A stretch of 11,504 bases of DNA from an uncultured Solirubrobacteraceae bacterium. GTDB taxonomy: Bacteria > Actinomycetota > Thermoleophilia > Solirubrobacterales > Solirubrobacteraceae. Location of the stretch: NCBI GenBank assembly GCA_955652215.1, contig CATPAX010000189.1:1-11504 (forward strand). The letters are read 5' to 3'. Both the position numbers and the translations under genes were made by a program. Positions 7,222-11,504 of this stretch are shown here, in pieces (position 1 is the first letter of the stretch; the number at the start of each line of letters is the position of its first letter). The notes beneath the pieces are model-generated. The model saw only the letters and a list, made by a program, of their open reading frames with translations, was not told the origin of the DNA and did not search any database.

Positions 7222-7638
7222 ATGGACGAGCTCTACCGCGAGAACATCCTCGAGCACTACAAGCACCCGCACAACTGGAGTCCTCCTGCCCCGGACATCG
7301 AGGACGCCGACCTGGAGTTTCACGATCTGAATCCGCTGTGTGGAGATGACCTGACGGTTCGCCTCGCGGTCGACGAGGATGGTCGTATCTCCGATGTGCG
7401 CTTCTCCGGCCACGGGTGCGCGATCTCGCAGGCCGCGGCGTCGATGACCTCCGATGAGGTCAAGGGGATGAAGGTGTCTGACTTGCTCGGTCTCGATCGC
7501 TCATTCGTCCTGGATCTGCTGGGGATCGACATCTCGGCCACACGCCTGAAGTGCGCGCTGCTCTCGCTGAAGGTGCTGAAGGGCGCTTCGCTCGGTCAGG
7601 CTGCCGCCTGGGAGCCTGAGGCTCCCGAAGCCGCCTAG
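7222..7638 (+). CDS. sufU: SufU, zinc-dependent sulfur acceptor for SufS (compact form)
   Basis: The 138-residue protein begins with [18 protein letters not shown], typical of SufU/IscU proteins. The metal/persulfide ligands are C40 and D42 in NPLCGDD, C66 in GHGCAIS and C111 in RLKCALL. The residue before the last cysteine is K110, as in SufU, rather than the histidine of IscU. In known SufU proteins (for example that of Bacillus subtilis) the gap between the second and third cysteine is about 62 residues; here it is 45, close to IscU, so the usual insertion is missing. SufU binds zinc and takes persulfide from SufS C368. It lies 15 nt after sufS in the same operon. Calling it SufU rather than IscU rests on its partner SufS, the lysine and the absence of hscAB/fdx-type neighbours. 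Confidence 0.9.
   Translation: MDELYRENILEHYKHPHNWSPPAPDIEDADLEFHDLNPLCGDDLTVRLAVDEDGRISDVRFSGHGCAISQAAASMTSDEVKGMKVSDLLGLDRSFVLDLLGIDISATRLKCALLSLKVLKGASLGQAAAWEPEAPEAA
7610..7626 (+). terminator. Hairpin at the end of sufU, possible terminator
   Basis: GGGAGCC (7610-7616), TGA loop, GGCTCCC (7620-7626) form a perfect seven-pair stem inside the last codons of sufU, just before its stop at 7636-7638. There is no T-run after it, so it may be only a weak terminator or an mRNA-stabilising 3' structure. Confidence 0.35.
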
Positions 7639-7725
7639 TTCGGACCGCTCCACGAGTGATCTCCGGTCCCGCCCGCAGCATACGCGGCGAGCATCTGCGC
7701 GCCCGCGATGCTTCTATGACCGGTC

Positions 7726-8298
7726 GTGCACATCGAGATCCCTAAGCGACTCGAGGGCGAGGAGATTCTGTTGCGCCCCCTGAAGGCGGGCGATGCCGAG
7801 GCCTACGTGCAGGCGTTCGTCGAGGATCCTGAGCTCGGCCGGCTGATCGGCTTCGAGGAGGATCCGACTGCCGATCAGATCGCTCAGAACGTCGCCGGCG
7901 CAGCGGACGGAGCCGCCGCCGGGAAGTGGGTCGAGCTCGCGGTCGGCCTACCGGCGGATGAATCCTTCCGCGGATCGGTCGTCGCCCATTCGTTTTCCGA
8001 GGAGCACCGTCGTTGTGAGATCGGCTTCTGGGTTGTGCCTTCCGCGAGGCGGTTCGGCCTCGCAACGGCTGCGATATCCCGCTTTCTCGACTGGACCTTC
8101 GATGAGCTGCCGATCGACCGCGTCGAGATGTCCACTACGCCCGATAACAGCGGCACCCGTGGCCTTGCGGCACGCCTCGGGTTCACCGAGGAGGGCATGT
8201 TCCGCAAGCGCAACGTGGAGCGCGGGAAGCGGATAGATCTGGTGACTTTCGGATTGCTCATGCGCGACTGGCGAGCTCGGAGATCGTCCGGCGGCTGA
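7726..8298 (+). CDS. GNAT family N-acetyltransferase, first of a tandem pair (RimJ/RimL-like)
   Basis: The 190-residue protein has the GNAT fold of the RimJ/RimL-like group. The N-terminal strand is LLRPLKAGDAEAY (15-27), beta-4 is HRRCEIGFWVVP (94-105), the acetyl-CoA loop is R108-R-F-G111-L-A113 at the start of the ATAAISRFLDW helix, then RVEMSTTPDNSGTRGLAARLGF (132-153). It transfers acetyl from acetyl-CoA to an amine; the target (protein N-terminus, small molecule or drug) cannot be told. The start is GTG 7726; the only upstream in-frame ATG (7708) is followed at once by a stop. Its TGA overlaps the ATG of the next gene by one base (TGATG). The second protein is a clear paralogue with shared DPELGRL, EDP and HRRCE segments. 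It lies 87 nt after sufU and need not belong to that operon. Confidence 0.85.
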   Translation: MHIEIPKRLEGEEILLRPLKAGDAEAYVQAFVEDPELGRLIGFEEDPTADQIAQNVAGAADGAAAGKWVELAVGLPADESFRGSVVAHSFSEEHRRCEIGFWVVPSARRFGLATAAISRFLDWTFDELPIDRVEMSTTPDNSGTRGLAARLGFTEEGMFRKRNVERGKRIDLVTFGLLMRDWRARRSSGG

Positions 8299-8864
8299 TG
8301 CCTTCGATCGAATTTCCCGCCGGGCTGGGTGAACGGAGCGTGGCGCTCCGCCCGCTCGAGGAGGGCGACGCCGCGGCCTTCGCGCAGGCGTTCCGGGACG
8401 ACCCCGAACTTGGGCGGCTGCTCGGGCTCGTCGAGGATCCGAGCGAACAGTGGGCACGCGAGGCGGCGCGGCGATCGCGGGAGAGCGCACAGGAAGGTCG
8501 CATGATCGCGCTCGCGATCACCGGTGCCGAGGGCGACGCCTTTCGAGGCGAGGTCGTGCTCAACAGATTCGACTGGAAGCATCGCCGTTGCGAGCTCGGG
8601 TACTGGCTTGTCCCGCGGGCCCGAGGCCGTGGTGTCGCGACCGCGGCACTGTCGCTCGCGGTCGGCTGGCTGTTCGACGGGCTGGAGCTGCTGCGAGTGG
8701 AGATCGCCACCACCACCGAGAACGTTGCCTCACAGGACCTCGCGCAGCGGCTGGGCTTTACGCGCGAGGCCGTGCAGCGGGAACGCGACATCGAACGGGG
8801 CCACCGTGTGGACGTCGTGCAGTACGGGCTGCTGCGCGAGGAGTTCTCGCGCGTGGGGAGCTGA
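8298..8864 (+). CDS. GNAT family N-acetyltransferase, second of a tandem pair
   Basis: The 188-residue protein is co-linear with its upstream neighbour: VALRPLEEGDAAAFAQAF (15-32), DPELGRLLG (35-43), HRRCELGYWLVP (95-106), acetyl-CoA loop R109-G-R-G112-V-A114, helix TAALSLAVGW, then RVEIATTTEN (133-142) and RLGFTREAVQRERDIERG (151-168). The loop here is the more canonical RGRGVA. ATG 8298 overlaps the preceding stop in a TGATG junction, which favours translational coupling and perhaps equal amounts of the two proteins. The two may form a heterodimer, or each may act alone on related substrates; this is inference. The MFS gene that follows lies in the same reading frame, separated only by this gene's TGA (8862-8864). 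Confidence 0.85.
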   Translation: MPSIEFPAGLGERSVALRPLEEGDAAAFAQAFRDDPELGRLLGLVEDPSEQWAREAARRSRESAQEGRMIALAITGAEGDAFRGEVVLNRFDWKHRRCELGYWLVPRARGRGVATAALSLAVGWLFDGLELLRVEIATTTENVASQDLAQRLGFTREAVQRERDIERGHRVDVVQYGLLREEFSRVGS

Positions 8865-8954
8865 CTTCCAGTTCGCACTTACTGGGACCTCGTTCGGACC
8901 CGCGGCGCACTCACCGTCATCATCACGTCGCTGACGGTCGGAGTCGCCGGGACG
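8865..8954 (+). other. In-frame 5' extension encoding the first MFS helix without a standard start codon
   Basis: Thirty codons between the acetyltransferase stop and ATG 8955 read in the MFS frame as a cytoplasmic lead (TYWDLVRTRG) and the first half of a membrane helix (ALTVIITSLTVGVAG). No ATG, GTG or TTG occurs in this frame, so the annotated protein either starts at a non-standard codon or is N-terminally damaged. Confidence 0.7.
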
Positions 8955-10061
8955 ATGGTCCCGGTCAGCTTCGTCCTCTTCGCGCGGCAGGCCACCGGCT
9001 CGTTTGCTTCGGCCAGCCTCGTGCTGGCGGCGCTCACCGCAGGGCGCCTGCTGTTGTCTCCTCGACGAGGCCGGATGGTCGACCGCCTCGGCCCGTGCCG
9101 TGCTCTCCTGTGGCTCCTGCCAGGCGCCACCGCGACCGATATTGCGTTCATCCTGGCCGGGCGCGCCCATCCGGACCCCCTCCTCCTGATTGCGGTGGCG
9201 GCGATCTCGGGCGCGGTCACCGCCCCGGCCGCAACCGTCATGCGCAGCGTGTGGGCGGCGCTGCTGCCCGACTCGGGGTTGCGCCGAACGGGGTTTGCGC
9301 TCATGAGCGTGATCGGGGAGGTCACGTTCTTCACCGGCCCGTTGCTCGCGGGCATCCTGATCGCCACCGGATCTCCAACGCTCGCGGTTGCCGTTGGCGC
9401 GGGGCTGAATGCGGCCGGAACGCTTGCCCTCGCACTCTCATCGGCGGCGCGATCCGTTGCGCCGCATCCGCCCACCCGGCAAACCGGAAGGCTGCCGGCG
9501 CTTGCGGGCGCCGGTGTCCGGTACGTGGTCGGGATCTCCGCGCTGTTCGGGCTGACGTTCGGGCTGCTGGATGTCGCGTGGCCGGCTTTTGCCCGGACCC
9601 ACGGCAGCATCGCCGCCGCCGGACTGTTCCTCTCCCTGTTCGCCGTCGGGGCGGGCGTTGGCGGATTGCTCTACGGCGCGCTGAAGCATCGCCGCTCAGC
9701 GATCTCGCTCTATCCGAGACTGTGCCTGCTCGCGGCTGCCGGTCTGGCCCTGGTTCCTGCCGCGCGGTCGGTGCTGACGATGTCGATCGCTGCGGTGATC
9801 AGCGGGCTCTGCTTCGCGCCGATCACCACAGTGCAGGTCGCCGCCGTCGACGAGGTCTCACCCGAAGCCCATCGCGCAGAGGCGTTCACATGGGTCGGCA
9901 CCGTATACGGCGTGGGGTCGGCACTCGGTGCCGCACTGGCGGGTCAGCTCATCGTGCAAAGCGGAGACCGTGCAGCGCTGATCGCCGCAGCGGGCGCCAC
10001 CGCGACAGCCTGGCTGCTCGCAACGCGCCTGCAGTCCCGGCCTGGACTACCGCACGCATGA
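8955..10061 (+). CDS. Major facilitator superfamily transporter; true start uncertain and upstream of the first ATG
   Basis: The 368-residue frame from ATG 8955 has about eleven hydrophobic helices and the cytoplasmic loop 2-3 motif as RGRMVDRLGP (about 38-47), which fits an MFS exporter; substrate unknown. The ATG cuts through the first membrane helix. The same frame is open back to the TGA at 8862-8864 and reads a normal MFS N-terminus there: VRTYWDLVRTRGALTVIITS, then LTVGVAGT. That stretch has no ATG, GTG or TTG; only CTG 8931 could start within it, and the codon in the natural start position (8871) is GTT. Translation may restart after the acetyltransferase stop, use a rare start, or have lost its start by mutation. 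Helix 12 and the C-terminus (stop 10059-10061) look intact. Position suggests one operon with the two acetyltransferases. Confidence 0.8.
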   Translation: MVPVSFVLFARQATGSFASASLVLAALTAGRLLLSPRRGRMVDRLGPCRALLWLLPGATATDIAFILAGRAHPDPLLLIAVAAISGAVTAPAATVMRSVWAALLPDSGLRRTGFALMSVIGEVTFFTGPLLAGILIATGSPTLAVAVGAGLNAAGTLALALSSAARSVAPHPPTRQTGRLPALAGAGVRYVVGISALFGLTFGLLDVAWPAFARTHGSIAAAGLFLSLFAVGAGVGGLLYGALKHRRSAISLYPRLCLLAAAGLALVPAARSVLTMSIAAVISGLCFAPITTVQVAAVDEVSPEAHRAEAFTWVGTVYGVGSALGAALAGQLIVQSGDRAALIAAAGATATAWLLATRLQSRPGLPHA

Positions 10062-10225
10062 GGTCGACGTGTGCCAGTGCGCGAGCGCCGCTCTCATGCC
10101 AGCATCACAGCGTGGTGGTTGGAACAGATCATCACTACTAGCGCCGCGACCGGGAGCACCACGACAACATCCTCGTCGACACCGCGGGCATCCCACGATT
10201 GTTCCCGGCGCACGGCGTCGATGCC

Positions 10226-10245
10226 CGCGTTTCCGCGGAAACGCG
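10226..10245. repeat. Palindromic repeat, copy 1 of 3
   Basis: A perfect 20-base palindrome: CGCGT, the core TTCCGCGGAA, ACGCG. It is followed by CAACC, as is copy 2. Copies 2 (10518-10537) and 3 (11297-11315) are near-identical and have the same orientation, so this is a dispersed extragenic palindrome resembling REP-type elements. Confidence 0.75.
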
Positions 10246-10300
10246 CAACCCGATCCCTGCTGCTCCGTGGCCGGATCCCGGCGGGCGAGGCCCCCACCCT

Positions 10301-10442
10301 TCGCTGGAGAGCCCCACCCTTTACCACATCAGCGAGACCCTCGCGCGCGAGGGAGTTTGTGTGCGCGCCGGGCACCATTGCGCGCAGCCGCGGATGCGCA
10401 CACTCGGAGTAGCCGCCACGACCAGAGCCTCGTTGCGGTGCA
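10301..10442 (+). pseudogene. Duplicated sufS fragment containing the catalytic-cysteine region
   Basis: Positions 10331-10442 match 7021-7133 of sufS with two substitutions and one single-base deletion; a further 30 nt upstream (10301-10330) match 6991-7020 more loosely. The fragment reads ISETLAREGVCVRAGHHCAQ and on to TTRAS, so it contains C368 and R383 of SufS. It lacks the rest of the enzyme. The leucine after AQP is changed to arginine, and the deletion (TTT to TT near 10434) shifts the frame. Flanks are unrelated to sufS. It is a direct repeat of the parent gene at an offset of 3310 bp, bracketing sufU, both acetyltransferases and the transporter. Confidence 0.9.
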
Positions 10443-10517
10443 GCCTCCGATGACCGCTTCAATGCCGAGATCCGTGACCTGCTCTCTGACCTCGATTGGC
10501 CGACTGAGTAGCGCGGA

Positions 10518-10537
10518 CGCGTCTCCGCGGAAACGCG
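10518..10537. repeat. Palindromic repeat, copy 2 of 3
   Basis: CGCGT, CTCCGCGGAA and ACGCG with one interrupted pair compared with copy 1 (T to C), followed by CAACC as in copy 1. Confidence 0.72.
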
Positions 10538-10595
10538 CAACCGGTCGGCTTCGTCTGACGGTCGGTGCCGAGCTTATTGATCGCATGTAAAGTGT

Positions 10596-10630
10596 GCTTG
10601 ACATTTGAGCGATGTCAAGCTAACTTGACA
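10596..10630. promoter_or_regulatory. Three-half-site operator over the XRE promoter
   Basis: The half-site CTTGACA occurs three times: forward at 10597-10603, reverse (TGTCAAG) at 10613-10619, forward at 10624-10630. The first two form a perfect nine-base inverted repeat (GCTTGACAT and ATGTCAAGC, seven-base spacer). The last two form a perfect seven-base inverted repeat with a CTAA spacer. Half-site 1 overlaps the -35, half-site 2 lies in the spacer and half-site 3 overlaps the -10. This fits cooperative autorepression by the small XRE protein encoded just downstream. Confidence 0.7.
10598..10626 (+). promoter_or_regulatory. Promoter of the XRE-membrane protein operon
   Basis: A perfect -35 TTGACA (10598-10603) is separated by 17 nt from TAACTT (10621-10626), a TANNNT -10. 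The transcript would start at about 10633, next to the GTG start codon at 10634, so the mRNA is probably leaderless. Confidence 0.68.
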
Positions 10631-10633
10631 GTC

Positions 10634-10834
10634 GTGCAGAACGAGGTGCGCGAACTACGCGGTGCCCGCAATATCTCCCAAGCCCACCTTGCAGAGGCGC
10701 TTGGAGTTTCGCGGCAGACGATCAACTCGATCGAGACCGAGCGCTACACGCCCTCGCTTCCGCTCGCGCTCGCGCTCGCACGTTTCTTCGAGAGATCCGT
10801 AGAGGAGGTTTTCCATGTCAACGGCGCCCGTTAG
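10634..10834 (+). CDS. Small XRE-family helix-turn-helix regulator
   Basis: The 66-residue protein is essentially one HTH domain: an N-terminal helix QNEVRELRGARNISQ, then HLAEALGVSRQTINSIETER (18-37) containing the recognition helix, then YTPSLPLALALARFFERSVEEVF. This is the compact XRE type usually found beside a small membrane protein gene. GTG 10634 was chosen because family members begin just before the VRELR segment. An in-frame ATG at 10565 would add 23 unrelated residues encoded by the promoter itself. Three TTGACA-type half-sites lie directly upstream. Its 3' end overlaps the next gene by 20 nt, so both are co-expressed. It probably represses its own operon as a dimer; the signal it responds to is unknown. 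Confidence 0.9.
   Translation: MQNEVRELRGARNISQAHLAEALGVSRQTINSIETERYTPSLPLALALARFFERSVEEVFHVNGAR
10803..10808 (+). promoter_or_regulatory. Strong ribosome binding site inside the XRE gene
   Basis: AGGAGG sits 6 nt before ATG 10815, within the last codons of the XRE gene. It fixes the start of the membrane protein and, set against the leaderless regulator upstream, suggests stronger translation of the second gene. Confidence 0.75.
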
Positions 10835-11225
10835 CAAAGGCCGCAGTGTTTGTCGCTCGCGTTGGTTCTTCCCTGCGTTCTGCGTCGCTCTCGGCGTGAT
10901 CGTGCTGGTGGCGATGTGGATCGGAGGAAAGCCCGGCGACGGCCTGTTTTCGCTCGGTGTGATGACCGCGCTCGGCGCGGTGTTCTTGCTGGGCGGGCGC
11001 AGCGAGACGATCCGTGGACTGCGCGGCGATGGCCGCGACGAGCGGTTCGCGATGATCGACCTGAAGGCGACTGCTGCGGCTGGATTTGTGGTGATCCTCA
11101 CCCTGATCATCGCGTTCCTCGTCGAGGTCGCGGAAGGACACAGCGGCAATCCGTACGCGTGGCTGGCTGCGATCGCCGGGCTTGCGTATTCGGTCGCGAT
11201 CGTCTTCCTGCGCTGGCGGTCATAA
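10815..11225 (+). CDS. Four-helix membrane protein partnered with the XRE regulator (DUF2178-like)
   Basis: The 136-residue protein has four predicted membrane helices at about residues 17-37, 44-61, 85-106 and 114-133. A short charged loop between helices 2 and 3 carries SETIRGLRGDGRDERFAMID (63-82). That loop is the most conserved-looking part, and similar proteins occur beside small XRE regulators in many actinobacteria. It resembles DUF2178-type proteins, but I cannot confirm the family name from sequence alone, and no biochemical role is known to me. The start is set by the AGGAGG at 10803-10808. It overlaps the regulator gene by 20 nt. A plausible model is that the membrane protein signals envelope state or modulates the regulator; this is inference from gene order only. 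Confidence 0.82.
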   Translation: MSTAPVSKGRSVCRSRWFFPAFCVALGVIVLVAMWIGGKPGDGLFSLGVMTALGAVFLLGGRSETIRGLRGDGRDERFAMIDLKATAAAGFVVILTLIIAFLVEVAEGHSGNPYAWLAAIAGLAYSVAIVFLRWRS

Positions 11226-11231
11226 AACACG

Positions 11232-11267
11232 CCGTCTCCCTTGGGGAACCGCGCCACGGCGAGACGG
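11232..11267 (+). terminator. Weak hairpin after the membrane protein gene
   Basis: CCGTCTC (11232-11238) pairs with GAGACGG (11261-11267) across a 22-nt loop starting 7 nt after the TAA. There is no T-run and the loop is long, so terminator function is only possible. Confidence 0.25.
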
Positions 11268-11296
11268 AAGCAAGACCTAGGGCGATCTTAAGGGAG

Positions 11297-11315
11297 CGCG
11301 TCTCCGCGGAACGCG
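11297..11315. repeat. Palindromic repeat, copy 3 of 3 (one base shorter)
   Basis: CGCGT, CTCCGCGGA and ACGCG, followed by CAATA. It shares the C variant of copy 2 and has lost one A from the right half. It lies immediately upstream of the DUF222 reading frame. Confidence 0.7.
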
Positions 11316-11334
11316 CAATAGTCTGGTTGCGCGT
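11311..11334. repeat. Second hairpin overlapping repeat copy 3
   Basis: ACGCGCAA (11311-11318) and TTGCGCGT (11327-11334) form a perfect eight-pair stem with an eight-base loop. The left arm is the same segment that pairs inside the palindromic repeat, so the two hairpins exclude each other. Confidence 0.6.
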
Positions 11335-11504
11335 TGGAGATCTGCGAGCTGGGCGCCCACATTGAGGCCGCTACCTGTACCTGGCTGTTGCTGCTGGCGC
11401 AGTTCGACGAGCGGGAGGGGTGGGGGGTCTGGGGTGCGCGCTCGTGCTCGCAGTGGCTCTCTTGGCGCTGCTCGCTGGCACCGGGCGCGGCGCGTGAGCG
11501 GGTA
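11334..11504 (+). CDS. DUF222-domain protein (13E12 / HNH endonuclease type), 5' end truncated or TTG-started, runs off right edge
   Basis: From 11337 to the window end the plus-strand frame reads EICELGAHIEAATCTWLLLL, AQFDEREGWGVWGARSCSQW, LSWRCSLAPGAARERV. This matches the start of DUF222 domains, where E-L-A-A-H-I-x-A-A-T-C, F-D-x-R-E-G-W and C-x-x-W-L-S-W-R-C are characteristic. Such proteins usually continue for 300-500 residues and often end in an HNH nuclease domain; that part is outside the window. Upstream in frame there are only five codons after a TAG (11319-11321), and the sole possible start is TTG 11334 without a ribosome binding site. Most relatives have extra residues before this point, so the gene may be cut at its 5' end by the palindromic repeat. 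Confidence is high for the domain, low for the start. Confidence 0.8.
   Translation, partial: MEICELGAHIEAATCTWLLLLAQFDEREGWGVWGARSCSQWLSWRCSLAPGAARERV

Larger units (their letters stand above)
10062..10633. other. Gene-free, rearranged region between the MFS gene and the XRE regulator
   Basis: No convincing gene fills this stretch. It holds a sufS-derived fragment (10301-10442), two palindromic repeats (10226-10245, 10518-10537) and the XRE promoter and operator (10596-10630). A frame from TTG 10199 to 10453 runs through the sufS fragment but has no gene-like start. A short frame ending at TAG 10509-10511 reads AASDDRFNAEIRDLLSDLDW, which looks like a protein C-terminus but has a stop 33 codons earlier (10410-10412) and no family I recognise. 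No transposase, integrase, tRNA or rRNA is visible. Confidence 0.6.

Noticed and set aside
8450..10141. A 563-codon open frame on the plus strand
   Set aside because: It runs out of frame through the second acetyltransferase and the MFS gene; its product is rich in arginine and proline with no motif, typical of an off-frame reading in GC-rich DNA.
10199..10453. An 84-codon frame from TTG containing RAGHHCAQ, possibly a mini-SufS
   Set aside because: It holds only the cysteine loop of SufS, no PLP site, no ribosome binding site, and ends through a frameshift; better explained as a duplicated fragment.
10062..10600. Possible insertion sequence or integrase remnant
   Set aside because: No transposase or integrase motifs in any frame, and no terminal inverted repeats with target-site duplication were found.
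10226..11315. CRISPR-like array made of the three palindromic copies
   Set aside because: Only three copies, with unequal spacing of 292 and 779 nt and genes between them; no cas genes.

Overview
The window is GC-rich, single-contig-like DNA with dense, often overlapping genes. Gene content and style suggest an actinobacterium, possibly class Thermoleophilia (inference from style only). The pointers are a SufU-type scaffold with an Rrf2 regulator, a DUF222 (13E12-type) fragment, an XRE plus small-membrane-protein pair, and several start codons with a TANNNT box only 6-8 nt upstream, as in leaderless transcripts.

Layout. (1) Positions 1-2878, minus strand: a large GT-C type membrane glycosyltransferase-like protein is followed 18 nt downstream by the first 261 residues of an M3/PepF oligoendopeptidase that runs off the left edge. 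(2) 2933-4611: a small lipoprotein (plus) converges on an RNase D homologue (minus); the two share a palindromic CTAG as stop codon. (3) 4749-7638, plus strand: a tight Fe-S cluster assembly operon, Rrf2 regulator - sufC - sufS - sufU. A palindrome overlaps the candidate -10 box of the regulator. No sufB or sufD is present. (4) 7726-10061, plus: two translationally overlapping paralogous GNAT acetyltransferases, then an MFS transporter whose first membrane helix extends upstream of any ATG or GTG codon. (5) 10062-10633: a scrambled non-coding region. It carries a nearly identical copy of about 112 nt of the sufS gene around its catalytic cysteine, 3310 bp away from the source, and two copies of a palindromic repeat. 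(6) 10634-11225, plus: a small XRE regulator with three operator half-sites over its promoter, overlapping a four-helix membrane protein. (7) 11226-11504: a third copy of the palindromic repeat, then a 5'-truncated or unusually starting DUF222 domain that runs off the right edge.

How the genes work together. SufS (desulfurase) passes persulfide to SufU, and SufC powers the SufBCD scaffold that must be encoded elsewhere. The Rrf2 protein, with three cysteines, probably senses Fe-S status and controls this operon and itself. The right-hand third looks like an unstable accessory segment built from a duplicated fragment, palindromic repeats and a truncated DUF222 gene. No complete mobile element, RNA gene or CRISPR array was seen.
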